DNA from: Cymodocea nodosa
Taxonomy: Eukaryota > Streptophyta > Magnoliopsida > Alismatales > Cymodoceaceae
Length of the DNA: 64,000 nt
NCBI GenBank assembly: GCA_036874045.1
Contig: JAZBRI010000004.1
Coordinates: forward strand, 1,612,001 to 1,676,000
Direction: 5' to 3'
In this document: piece by piece, positions 22,219 to 32,265 of the stretch
How the letters are laid out: each line of letters starts with the position of its first letter
How positions within the stretch are numbered: position 1 is the first letter of the stretch
Translations under genes and position numbers: made by a program
Notes under the pieces: generated by a model
The model's input: the letters and a program-made list of their open reading frames with translations, nothing else
Database searches by the model: none
Told to the model about the DNA's origin: nothing

Positions 22219-24487
22219 ATGGTCTCCAAGTTCTACAAAGGTTGTGGCAGAGGAAAAGGCAAAATCAAAGGAGATGCAAAAGAAAAAGAAATAAAGAATG
22301 ATGAAGTTCCACACACTTGGTTCAAGAAAATATTTCGTGTGGACAAAAGGTTAGCAGAAATTTATAGTGAATATTTCTTTCCTGAAGGTATATTGAACGA
22401 AGTTAGACAAGAACTTCAAATTACTAATGCAAATATTACATACATGGGTATTCGTAGTAAATTTGATAGAGAATACAGAATGAAATGTGCTGAGATTGCA
22501 TTTCTTGAGTAGTATGCAAAATATTTGGAAAAATGTGTAGGTTCATCAACTAGAACTCCTCAAATACCAATAAATGGTACTAGACTACATGCATTTGAGG
22601 AAGAGCATGAATCAGCTATCTCTACTCCTTTATATTTAAAACAAGTAGAATCAAATATTGCTATAGACAAAACAAAAGTTGACAGTCTTCAAAAGGCTGT
22701 AGTAATAGAGAGTGCCTTAGAAGAATTAAAGTAGAAAACTTTTATAGAAAAATTTCAGAAGAACACAGCAATACTTGAAGAATAGAGATTCACTTGTTAT
22801 AACAGAAGAAAAATCAGAAAAATTATGTCTAAGGAAACAAAGTTTATTGAAACAAGAAAATCAGATGAAAATTTCTTTCCAAAGGACAATGTATGTCTAG
22901 ACATTGTACCTTATTGTGCATCTGGTAAACTCATCAGTTTTGAACACATTGAAACTGATGAAGATAATGAGACTTTATTTTCCCTTACTAGAAAGCTTGA
23001 GAAGAAATACAAGTCAAATATGAGCTCAAGTTTTTCTATTAGTACAAGTCCTGATAATGTAGAAATTGACAAATCAGAGCATCAGGCACCTGACATTGAA
23101 CAAGTTATTGCAGATATAATTGAAAATGTTAAGGCAGTAACTAGTTCACAGGCTGAATTGTCTAGACTAGCAGATATTGAAAATGTTAAGACTCCGGAAG
23201 AGCTAAAAGTTAACCAGCCTTCTTTAGAATCTATAGAAACAAAGTCTGAGAATTCATAGCATGTATTAATGGAAATATCTGTTGAACAAAATGAACAATT
23301 ACAAACAGATACACCAGCTATAAAATTTATGGAAAAATTGAACTCTAAAGATTCTATAGAGACTGAACAGATGAATGTTGAGCATATTGAAAATGTTCCT
23401 AACACTGTTGAAGTTAAAGAATCAAGCTTACCTGAGCAGCTTCAAGATAATATTTTGGAAGAGGAACAACATGACATTCATTTTGAAGAAGAGGTTCCTG
23501 AAGATGAATTAAACTCTGAATCACAGCTTCAGGTATCACCTTCTTTGTGTATAGTATTACAAATTCAAGGTAATTCAATTCATTTTAGATCTGAAGAAGC
23601 ATTGCAGAAATACAATAATCTGATTACATGTCAGATTTTGCATGCTTGTCCAATAAAGTTCAGAAATTTGATGGAAATGAGAGATCTATTTGAGTTTCAA
23701 TGCCTCATTCAATTCTTGCTAGTAGGAACAAAATGGAAGCAATACACAGAGTTTATTGTAGCTTTTTATAGCAATCTGGTCAAGTATGGAAATTTTCTGA
23801 AAACTCAAATAATTCAACAGGAGTTTATATTCTCTTGAGTTAATTTTTGAAGTTTTGGGATTAAAGAATGAAGGTGTTGTTGTTACGAACAGATTTGGCA
23901 TGATTAGACAACTAGAATGGAACATTCAATCTTTATCAAAAGTTCCAGATGTGTATTCTGAAATGAGATTAATGGAAAATCTGAATGTAGAGGCAAGGTT
24001 TATTGCAAATATATTGCATACCAATTTATTTCAGAGAGTTGGACACAATATGGAAGTCAGCAGAAGTTATTTATATGCAACTTATGGCCTACTGAATAGA
24101 ATTCAAATCAATTGGTTTGATGTTTTTATTTCTCAACTACAGCATATGAGTTCAAAGCTATTTTATGGTGATGCTGTATGTAGAATCCTTGCAAGCCAAT
24201 TGAATTTATCTGACTGGCCCTTTGAAACTAAAGGCATGAGAGCATTTAATATAAAAGATTTGCAAAAATTTCAGGCCATGCATAAACCTCAATGACAACA
24301 ACAACAACCTGATTGTACAGACCATCTCCAACAACAATAACAACAACAAAGTTATTCAAATCAAGCAGAACAGCAAACCCAGCTACCTCTTGACCTAGAT
24401 GATGTACTTCACGACATCAGAAATGATATTAGGCATCTAGGAGATAAAATATGTAATGCTATAAGTGATATACTTAGGAGGGCTTGA
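22219..24487 (+). pseudogene. env-like / plant transposon protein third ORF (copy C)
   Basis: The frame starts at 22219 with a basic N-terminus (YKGCGRGKGKIKG) and FFPEGILNEVRQEL, passes through a long acidic, low-complexity middle, and ends in a conserved domain: DLFEFQCLIQFLL, VAFYSNLVKYG, LGLKNEGVVV, EARFIANILHTNLFQRVGH, LLNRIQINWFDVFIS and KLFYGDAV. The last part matches the C-terminal domain of the duplicated ORFs at 32266 and 36541 and resembles the putative plant transposon protein domain that occupies the env position of SIRE and Athila elements. A Q-rich stretch and DDVLHDIRNDIRHL follow. In-frame stops at 22510, 22735 and 23257 and a frameshift near 23830 inactivate it. I see no clear signal peptide or membrane span, so envelope function is unsupported. 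Confidence 0.65.
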
Positions 24488-25306
24488 TAACTGTTTTTGT
24501 TTGTGTTTAGAATGAAAAAGTGCATATTATTAACTGTTAAATGATGGTTAATTGCATAATATTTAGCTTATCATATAAGAATTAAGCTATTATGTTATAA
24601 TTACACTGTTATATGCTTTAATTGAAGAATCTACTTAATTTGGGGGAATTAATGTTAATTTAGTATATTTATGAACTGTCAGTAAGTTGTAGGCTATGAA
24701 ATTCTTAAGTATTCGAATTTTCTGATATTTCAGACAGTTATGTTTAACATACCGAACAAATTCGTACAGTTATGTTTAACAGACCGAATATGTATTGGAT
24801 AGTTATGTTTAAATTGTCGAACAGTTATGTTTTGAGAGAATATTTTATTATTTCCTGAAGTACACGTGTCAAAACCATAATGAATGACTTAAGTGAACTT
24901 TCGGTGAGTTATCTATAACTATCCAAAATTGCAGCTGGGCATCGGATAGTTATCCCTGTAACTCTCTAAAATCTCTTTTTATTTATAAAATAGTTGAGGA
25001 CACGTTTCATGTTCTGGGAAAGTAACTTAAGTGGATTTTCGGTGAGTTAGCTGTAACTATCCGAAATGCATCTGAGCATCGAATAGTTAGACCTGTAACT
25101 CTCCGAAATGTTATTTTATGATTAAACTGCTGCTAACACGTGTTGAGATCTGGTAAATTTACTTAAGTTATATATCGGTGAGTTATTTATAACTATCCGA
25201 AATGCACATGAGCATCGGATAGTTAAGTTTATAAGTATCCAAAATGCACCTGAGCATCGGATAGTTAAATTTATGCACGTGTTTTATAGTTAAATCAATG
25301 AAGAAA

Positions 25307-25336
25307 GTCCGTTGAGTTATCTGTAACTCCACGGAC
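25307..25336 (+). promoter_or_regulatory. 13-bp dyad directly upstream of the G-LTR TATA box
   Basis: GTCCGTTGAGTTA, spacer TCTG, TAACTCCACGGAC: a 13-bp inverted repeat with one mismatch and a 4-base spacer. The TATA sequence starts at the next base. The copy-3 LTR keeps it at 44961-44990 with one more change. Confidence 0.7.
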
Positions 25337-25343
25337 TATATAT
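25337..25343 (+). promoter_or_regulatory. TATA box of G-family LTR
   Basis: TATATAT abutting the dyad at 25307-25336, with the same arrangement at 44991 in the copy-3 LTR. It is the likely start region for gypsy genomic RNA. Confidence 0.55.
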
Positions 25344-26701
25344 TTTCTAATATACCACTGTAGCGGTTGCAGAAACAAACAATTGGAAGAGAAAAACCAC
25401 ATTTGCACGTATCGCATAGGGAAAGAAATCATCGCCGTTGATATGAATGAAGGAAATCCAACCAACCATTCAAGCAGAAGCAGTTACTATTGAAGAAATA
25501 TAAAAGAAAAGAAGAAAAAAAGAAAGTGTGTGATCGATGGGTGGACAGTCTATGTAGAGGAGGATCGACGTCGCAATTCTCTGAAGTACCACACCAACCA
25601 TCATCATCACCATCATTACCACCATAATCACCAACCATCGGAGGTCTGTGAGGATACTTGCCTGATGTCGGGTCGATTCCGAGCCAAATACAGTGCCTGA
25701 CAACCACAATGAGGAGTGATCGCGTCACAGGAAGGGAAGCCATTTTCACCAAGCGCCAACTCATATTTCAGGAGATCGTAAAGCTTTTAGCCTTGGCTTC
25801 AGGTTGATGCCTGTATGTTGAAGAGGAGATCATTTTGCAATTCTGGACTCGCGATTCTATAGGGAGAGGAGACAGGATTGTAAGTAGTTTAATTTTCAGT
25901 GGTGTAATCGCGTTGCAAGTAGTGTCGGAAGTATTTACTATCAAGTGAGATTACTTTGCATTTCACCTGTCGTCCATTTCCATGTTCATATTAAAACAAA
26001 AATACCAAAAGCAATTTATCTATGTTTGTATGTTGTATTTGAGTGTTGTATTGTTTGTGTTGTATCGTGATTAATGTTATCTTTGTCAGTGTTGTGATTG
26101 TTTTATGTTTATTTTAGATTTACAGTTTACTGAAATTGGTTCGTTCAAAAGACTTAAAGATTTTAATGGTTACTGTTTGAATTATCTGAATGTTAATATT
26201 GCTTAATGATAAATCCAATGTTAACTAACATTAAAGAGCTTAATTGATGTTATTTACAATCTGTGGAATCGCCCAATGGTTGTCCGAATTCCTCTGTAAA
26301 TAGCAGTATTAAAAAAAAAAAAAACAAGCTCGTGGAGTTAACTTAAGTCCACAAGGTTAGTCCATTGAGTTATCCATAACTCAACGAACTTATTTCGTTG
26401 AGTTAACTGTAAGTCAATGGAGAGCTTATTGAATATATAAATTTGATTTTTAACAAGCAAACAGTTCTCAAGTTCGTCAGCAATTCCCTGTGGGATCGAC
26501 CTGTACTTGCACACTGATACAATAGACACTGTGCACTTGCAGTTAAAGTACAAATTGGAATTAATATCTAAATTGTAAGAAAGGTTGTTTGTTTACTTCT
26601 AAAAGAAAGAATAGGCATAAAGATAAATTAACTAAGTAAAAACAGAAGTAACAAATCCAAGTTTTTCTAGTGTAGTGTTGGGAAAACCCAAACAAGTTTT
26701 A

Positions 26702-26719
26702 TGGCGCCGTTACCGGGGA
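26702..26719 (+). other. gypsy primer-binding site, Asp-tRNA-like
   Basis: TGGCGCCGTTACCGGGGA, one base from the site typical of Athila/Tat gypsy elements (TGGCGCCGTTGCCGGGGA). It lies 7 bp after the LTR end and marks the start of the gypsy internal region. Confidence 0.8.
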
Positions 26720-26808
26720 ATTGAATTGAATTGAATTAATTTAAGCAACTATTAGAACTGTTTCATTTTAATAGCCAGAGTTGTGTGTTTTCTTCTGTAA
26801 TTAAGAAT

Positions 26809-27720
26809 ATGGCATATGCTTATGCTCAAAGATTTCTAAAACCTGTAATTAGCATATGTGAATTCTGCAATTCTGAAGGACACGACATTTCTAACTGTTT
26901 GAAACTGAGACATTTATAGATGGTTAGATCCCATGAACAACAAATGAATTATCCTCAATATAATAGAGCCAAGTATGAGAATGCTATAGTTTACTCAACT
27001 GATGGTCAATATAGAATGTGTAATATGATGAGAGACACTGAAGTTTGGGATAGCTATGACAGATTGGAGCATAGTATAGAGCAAAATCTGGACAAACTAG
27101 AATATTTTGTGTGTCAACAACAAGAAGTCAACCAATTAAACTATAAGGAGGCATATTCAGAACCTAAACAGGATATAATTTACGAAACTGAAAAAGCCAT
27201 AAAGAAAATTGATCAAAAATTGAATGCAATGAAATTAGATGATCTAGAAAGAAAATTAAAAGCATTAGACGAAAATGCAATGAAAATACAAGTTATGCAA
27301 CAGGACAATGAAAATTATAATGTTATAAACCTGCATAATTTGCAAAATATACAGCAAACAGAAAATACCAATGCAAGAGAATTTAAAGAATGCACTTTAA
27401 AACTAAAAACAATTGAAGATCATAATCAAGAAAATGATATGCAAAAACATCATCAAAGTAACGAAAATCTGGAAGATGTATGTGTAACATTAAGATCTGG
27501 AACTGATATACCACCAAGAACTCAAAATGAAAATGATATGAAGGTAGATAAGAGTAAAAATCAAAATGATAATGAAAATGTAATAACTGAAAATTTAGAA
27601 ATCACTGAAGAACAATCTGAATCTACGAATGAAGCTAAAAATGATCAAACAAATCAACTGAAAGAAAAAGAGTCTTTGAAATCAAAATCTTTAGCACCAT
27701 ATCCTAAAAGATTACAATAA
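26809..27720 (+). pseudogene. Athila-like gag C-terminal part with CCHC knuckle
   Basis: The frame opens at 26809 and shows an intact CCHC knuckle CEFCNSEGHDISNC within the first 40 residues. A stop at 26917 is followed by a long charged, glutamine- and asparagine-rich coiled-coil-like stretch, then VTLRSGTDIPP, the motif that precedes protease in Athila elements. The stop at 27718 separates it from the protease in the same frame. The gag capsid domain expected before the knuckle is absent here; a matching one lies 13 kb downstream at 39749-40936. This would be the nucleocapsid end of the polyprotein. Confidence 0.7.
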
Positions 27721-30449
27721 ACAATTCCTAAAAAACAAGAAAAAATCAAAGAAATTTTTGAAAAAGTACAAGTTAACATTCCTTTGTTAGGTCTATTGCA
27801 GAAAATGCCACCTTGTGTTAAATTTCTAAAGGATTGGTGTACTAAGAAAAGAGAGCGAAAAGTTCTTAGGAAGGTCTTTTTAGCTGAGCAAAGTAGTTCC
27901 CTATTTTTGCCACAAATTCCTAAAAAGTTATCTGATCTTGGAATCCCTGTTATATCATGCACCATAGGAAATACCATTCTAGAAAGAACATTAATAGACT
28001 TAGGAGCAGGTATAAATGTTATGCCAAGTGATATATTTGCATCCTTAGGATTAGAAGGCTTAACTCCTACTAGTATGGTTATTCAATTAGCTGATAGAAG
28101 TATAAGATACATTAGAGGAAAAATAGAGGATGTCTTAATTAAAATCAAAAATTTTATATATCCTATTGTTGAGTGTTTTGATGATGTGTGCTGAATGAAA
28201 ATAATCATATTTGCTCAATTACTATTGCTTGTGAAAAGAAATTAAAATCATCAATTAATACAGAAAAAGCTTACTGATATAAATACTTGTCTGTATTGGA
28301 TCTGAAGTTAATAACTAGTCGTTTCATTGCATTAATTTCTCATTTAGCTAAACGTTAAGTTAACATGTGGTTTTATTGAAAAGCATGATATATTTTTAAG
28401 TTATATCTTCTGTATCATGAATAGTGCACGTTTAGACAACTCGTTAAGTTAGAGTTTTGTTTGTATAGAGGTCATGTGAGAACTCGTTAAGTTAGAGGCT
28501 TAAAGGTTAAAATAGGTCACGTGATAACTCGTTAAGTTAGTGAGTAAAAGAAGAGACGAACTCGTTAAGTTAGTGTTATACACGTGGTGAAATTATAAGT
28601 TACGAATATTGTATTGTATCACGTGAGGTGCACATGTTTAACTCGTTAAGTTAACATAACTAAACGCATTGAATTGCTTATTGAACACTAAGGCAACGCG
28701 TTAGGTTAGCATTATAAACTTAAGTTGTTATTTTTGCACGTGGTAAAATTCTTATTATAAAAACATTTGTTTATTACTAAATTGGTGAGTTAAAGTTTTT
28801 CGAAGACTTACAGTCGTAATTATTCGAAAGGTAACTTAAGTCATGTTTTCAAGTCTTGACACGTGTCTCACTAGTTTTATCATATAAAGAGTTTTTCGGT
28901 GACTTACATCCGTAACTATCCGAAACTTAAACTGTTTTCGGTGAGTTATCGTTTAACCTTCCGAAAGAAAGGTTAAGCTGGTTCGTTGAGATAGCATAAC
29001 ACCACGAACTTAGTTTGTTGAGTTAGCTACAGTACTTGTCACATGAAATGGCACATGATGAACTCGTTAAGTTAGAAACGTTAAGTTATATATATATACT
29101 TGTGTTACTCATTTAGTTAACATTAAAGTAATGACTTCTTATTACACTGATGAAAAACTTTTGGACGAGAAAGTTTATTTTGTAGGAAATTTTTCAGAGA
29201 TCCAAGGCTGATGATTAAAGGAAATTCGAAATATAAATGTGGGTTGGAACGTGTGTGTTTCGATGAAGGAAAAAGAAAAGGCGTGGAGAAGTGGAAAACT
29301 GGTAGTGATTAAACGTGGATGATATGCATGAAATGAAGATACAGTATAAAAGGCATAGAGTTCTCGTTGATCAAATTATGCTTGCACACAAAAAGAAAAA
29401 TCTTTTCAAGGATCAAACCATCCCTGCACACCAAAAGAAAAAAATTTTTCAGGGAACAAAAACACCTCTTTGGGCAAAATCTCTCAAGTGGAAGAAAATT
29501 CAGTGAAGCATAAAAAGGTAAGATTTTCGTCACTAAAGATTTGAAGTATTAGAAGAAAGCAAATTCAGTGAAGCATAGAAAGACAAAATATTCGTCACTG
29601 AAAAATTGCTGAAGAAGAAAGAAGAAGAAGAAAGATCTCAAAAAGGGAGAAATATTTTAAATTCCATAAATTAGTTTTCTCTATTTGTAGTTATGAAATT
29701 GTTTAGATGATACATGGTATCGAGATATAATTGCATCTACAATTTCTGAGGAGAATTGAATTGTATATTGTAATTGAAACCTTGAATAAAAATGATTTTA
29801 TGAAAACACTGTCTTGACTTGTTTTTGAGATTTAAAGTTTCAATTATATTTCAGAAAATATTAAAAATACACAATTCACCCCCCTCTTGTGTAGCCATAC
29901 GATCCTACACCTATTGATATTGTAATTTTGGATTCCCAACAAATTAAGCATAAAAATAGTGATACATCTTTAATTTTGGGAAGGCCATTTTTAGCAACAT
30001 CAAGGGTTGTTATCAATTGTAAAATTAGAGTAATGAAGTTAGCATATGGTAATGAGGATACTCAATTAAATATTTTCAAACCAGAAAGGTTTGAGGAGTT
30101 AGAAATGTCCTTACATACCATAGACTTTTTAGAGGATGAAGGAGATATGTTAGATGATGTGATTCAAGAAGAATTAAATAGGCAAATCAATTCTGAAATT
30201 TTAAAAGAAATTGAAAGCATATATATAGGAGGAGATCGGGAAGAAATTAATTTAAAAAATGATGATGTTCAATTAGGAGCTTTAGCTTCTGATGGGCAGC
30301 ATTTAGAATTAAAACCTTTACCTCCTGAATTAACATATATATTTCTGGAAGATAAACGAACCTATCCAATCATTATTGCTTCAGATTTAAAAGAGGATCA
30401 AATAGCTAAATTAAAAGATGTAGTAAAAAGTTATAAAGAAGCAATATGA
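27721..30449 (+). pseudogene. Athila-like aspartic protease, interrupted by a solo LTR
   Basis: The retropepsin-like core shows ISCTIGNTILERTLIDLGAGINVMPS and QLADRSIRYIRGKIEDVLIKI before 28166, and LILGRPFLATSRVVIN after 29910. The usual DLGAS motif is DLGAG. The solo copia LTR 28167-29909 plus one 5-bp duplication (1748 bp in total) lies between the halves; discounting it, the two halves are in the same frame by coordinate arithmetic, so the insertion was clean. A further stop at 30447 (TGA) separates it from reverse transcriptase, again without frameshift. Confidence 0.8.
28167..29909 (+). mobile_element. solo LTR, copia family C1, target duplication CCTAT
   Basis: A complete 1743-bp LTR (TGTTGAGTGTTTTG to ACGATCCTACA) is flanked by exact CCTAT at 28162-28166 and 29910-29914, inside the gypsy protease gene. 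CACGTG boxes lie at 28518, 28581, 28620, 28737 and 28860, with AACTCGTTAAGTTA repeats between them (about 28438, 28482, 28526, 28560, 28641). TATAAAA is at 29345-29351. It differs from the 14536 LTR at many sites, so it comes from another copy of the family. Confidence 0.92.
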
Positions 30450-31514
30450 TGGACTATGACTGATATAAAAGGGTTAAGTTCAACTTTATGCTGTCACCAC
30501 ATATATTTAGAAGAGAATGCTAAACCTGTTAGAATTCCTGAGAGAAGATTAAATCCAAACCTTAAAGAAATAGTTAGGAAGGAAATAGTTAAATGGTTAG
30601 ATAATGATATAATTTATCTGATTTCTGATAGCTCGTGGGTTAGCCCAATCCATATAGTTCCCAAGAAATCAGGATTAACAGTTATTAGGAATGAAAGTCA
30701 AGACTTGATACCTACTAGAATTCAATCAGGCTGGAGAGTATGTATAAACTAAAGAAAGCTGAATGTTGTGACTAGGAAAGATCATTTTCCCTTACCTTTT
30801 ATAGATCAAATGTTGGAAAGATTAGCAGGGCAAGAATATTTTTGTTTCCTAAACGGGTATTCAGGGTATAATCAAATTCCAGTAGCATTAGAGGATCAAG
30901 AGAAAACAACTTTCACCTGTCCCAATGGAACTTATGCTTTTAAGAGAATGCCATTCGGATTATGCAATGCGCTAGCTACCTTTCAAAGGTGTGTGTAGGG
31001 TATATTTACTGGAATGACTAAAGAATTTTTAGAAATATTTATGAATGATTTTACTGTATATGGCAACTCATATGAAGTGTGTTTAAGCAATTTAGACCAA
31101 ATATTAAAACGCTGGGTGGAAAAAAATCTGGTTTTAAATTGGGAAAAATGTCACTTCATGGTTAAACAAGGAATAGTCTTAGGGCATGTTGTTTCTAAAA
31201 AAGGGTTGGAAGTAGATAAAGCTAAAATAGAAGTAATTTCTAATCTACCAAAACCTAAATCAGTAAAAGATATTAGATCATTTCTAGGACATGCTAGTTT
31301 TTATAGAAGATTTATTAAAGACTTTAGCAAGATAGCTAGACCTTTAACTAATCTATTAAAAGATGTTCCATTTAACTTTGATAAAAATTGCAAGGAAGCA
31401 TTTTTCAGACTTAACACTAGCTTAATTTCAACTCCTATAATTCAAGCACCTGATTGGAACCATCCATTTGAATTAATGTGCGATGCTTCTGATTTTGCTG
31501 TAAGAGTAGTGTTA
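30450..31514 (+). pseudogene. Athila-like gypsy reverse transcriptase, active site lost
   Basis: The order of motifs is normal: KPVRIPERRLNPNLKEIVRKE, VSPIHIVPKKSG, RKDHFPLPFIDQMLERLAG, FLNGYSGYNQIPVA, FKRMPFGLCNALATFQR, IFMNDFTVYG and LVLNWEKCHFMV. The catalytic FMDDF motif reads FMNDF and the FLDGYSG aspartate is also asparagine; both are GAT to AAT. In-frame stops are at 30447, 30750 and 30996, with no frameshift from protease to RNase H. The polymerase is therefore doubly dead. Confidence 0.88.
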
Positions 31515-31830
31515 GGATAGTAGATAGAAAAATCTCCTAGAGTGATTCATTATGCAAGCAAAACCTTAAATGATGCTCAAGTTTATTACACAACTACTGA
31601 AAAAGAATTATTAGCTGTTTTGTTTGCTTTAGAAAAGTTTAGATTATATTTGATTGGAGCTAAAGTAATAGTATATACGAATCATTCAACTCTAAAACAT
31701 CTAATAAAGAAAAAAGAAACTAAACCTAGATTGATCCGATGGATATTATTATTACAAGAATTTGATATAGAAATTAAAGATAAAAAAGGTTGTGAGAATG
31801 TAGTAGCAGATCATTTATCAATATTGGTTT
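31515..31830 (+). pseudogene. gypsy RNase H, truncated; integrase missing
   Basis: The RNase H domain is seen as [47 protein letters not shown] and [10 protein letters not shown], ending [10 protein letters not shown] where other Athila elements continue DHLSRL and then integrase. Two adjacent TAG stops lie at 31518-31523. From about 31820 the sequence switches abruptly to the noncoding start of a tandem repeat, so the whole integrase is deleted or displaced. Confidence 0.82.
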
Positions 31831-31950
31831 TACCGAAACATAGTATCAGTTCAACCGAAAGAAAAATAATAAAAAAAATAATAAAAAATATTTAGGTGTG
31901 ATCGAAACATAGTATCGGTTAAACCGGTAAAAAACAGAAAAACTATTGTC
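31830..31950 (+). repeat. ACCGAAACATAGTATCGGTT minisatellite, unit A
   Basis: Two copies of ACCGAAACATAGTATCGGTT-type sequence, each followed by an AACCG that makes a GGTTNAACC palindrome, are separated by an A/T-rich spacer of about 50 bp. The counterpart at 36070-36250 has at least three copies including one diverged copy. It sits exactly at the broken end of the gypsy RNase H. Confidence 0.65.
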
Positions 31951-31990
31951 TGTAATATTTTTATTATTATATTTGCTTGTACGGGGAGTC

Positions 31991-32090
31991 TGTTGAGTTA
32001 CGCTTAACTCAACGAGCTTACTCCGTTGAGTCTTGAGTTAGTCAACGAGCTTAATCCATTGAGTTAACTATAACTAAACGGAGTACTGTA
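31991..32090 (+). promoter_or_regulatory. dyad cluster before env-like ORF A
   Basis: GTTGAGTTA (31992-32000), four bases, TAACTCAAC (32005-32013), then CTCCGTTGAG and CATTGAGTTAACTATAACT. A reverse telo-box TTAGGGTTT follows at 32154-32162 and the ORF starts at 32266. This is probably a promoter or leader region. Confidence 0.5.
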
Positions 32091-32265
32091 GCTAAGACCT
32101 TAGATAAAATAGTAATAGTTGGTTCGAGAAATGACCCGATTACCCACCTAAACTTAGGGTTTATTTAAACTAAAACCTAGGGTTTTGGGGGCATTATCCG
32201 GCAAATCATTTAGAATCTAGAACAGTAGAAATCAGAGCGATTCTGTGCTGTTGTGTAACTCCACG

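Larger units (their letters stand above)
24504..26694 (+). mobile_element. Ty3/gypsy-type LTR (family G, copy 2)
   Basis: It runs from TGTTTAGAATGAAAAAGTG to CCCAAACA, about 2.19 kb, and is followed by a tRNA-primer site at 26702. Copies lie at 7636-10905 and 44042-46358. The U3 part has several inverted pairs of the CGGATAGTTA...TAACTCTCCGAAA type (24950-25250), then a GTCCGTTGAGTTA/TAACTCCACGGAC dyad directly before a TATA box. The R/U5 part has two further GTTGAGTTA dyads (26331-26425). No usual 5-bp target duplication pairs this LTR with copy 3, and the env-like ORF ends only 16 bp upstream. Confidence 0.75.

Noticed and set aside
23082-23405. Cysteine/serine-rich minus-strand frame
   Set aside because: It is the complement of the acidic low-complexity part of the env-like ORF on the plus strand.
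25429-25764. Minus-strand open frames in the gypsy LTRs (also 45103-45444 and 11269-11529)
   Set aside because: The LTR copies do not preserve a common reading frame and no domain is recognised; noncoding LTR sequence explains them.
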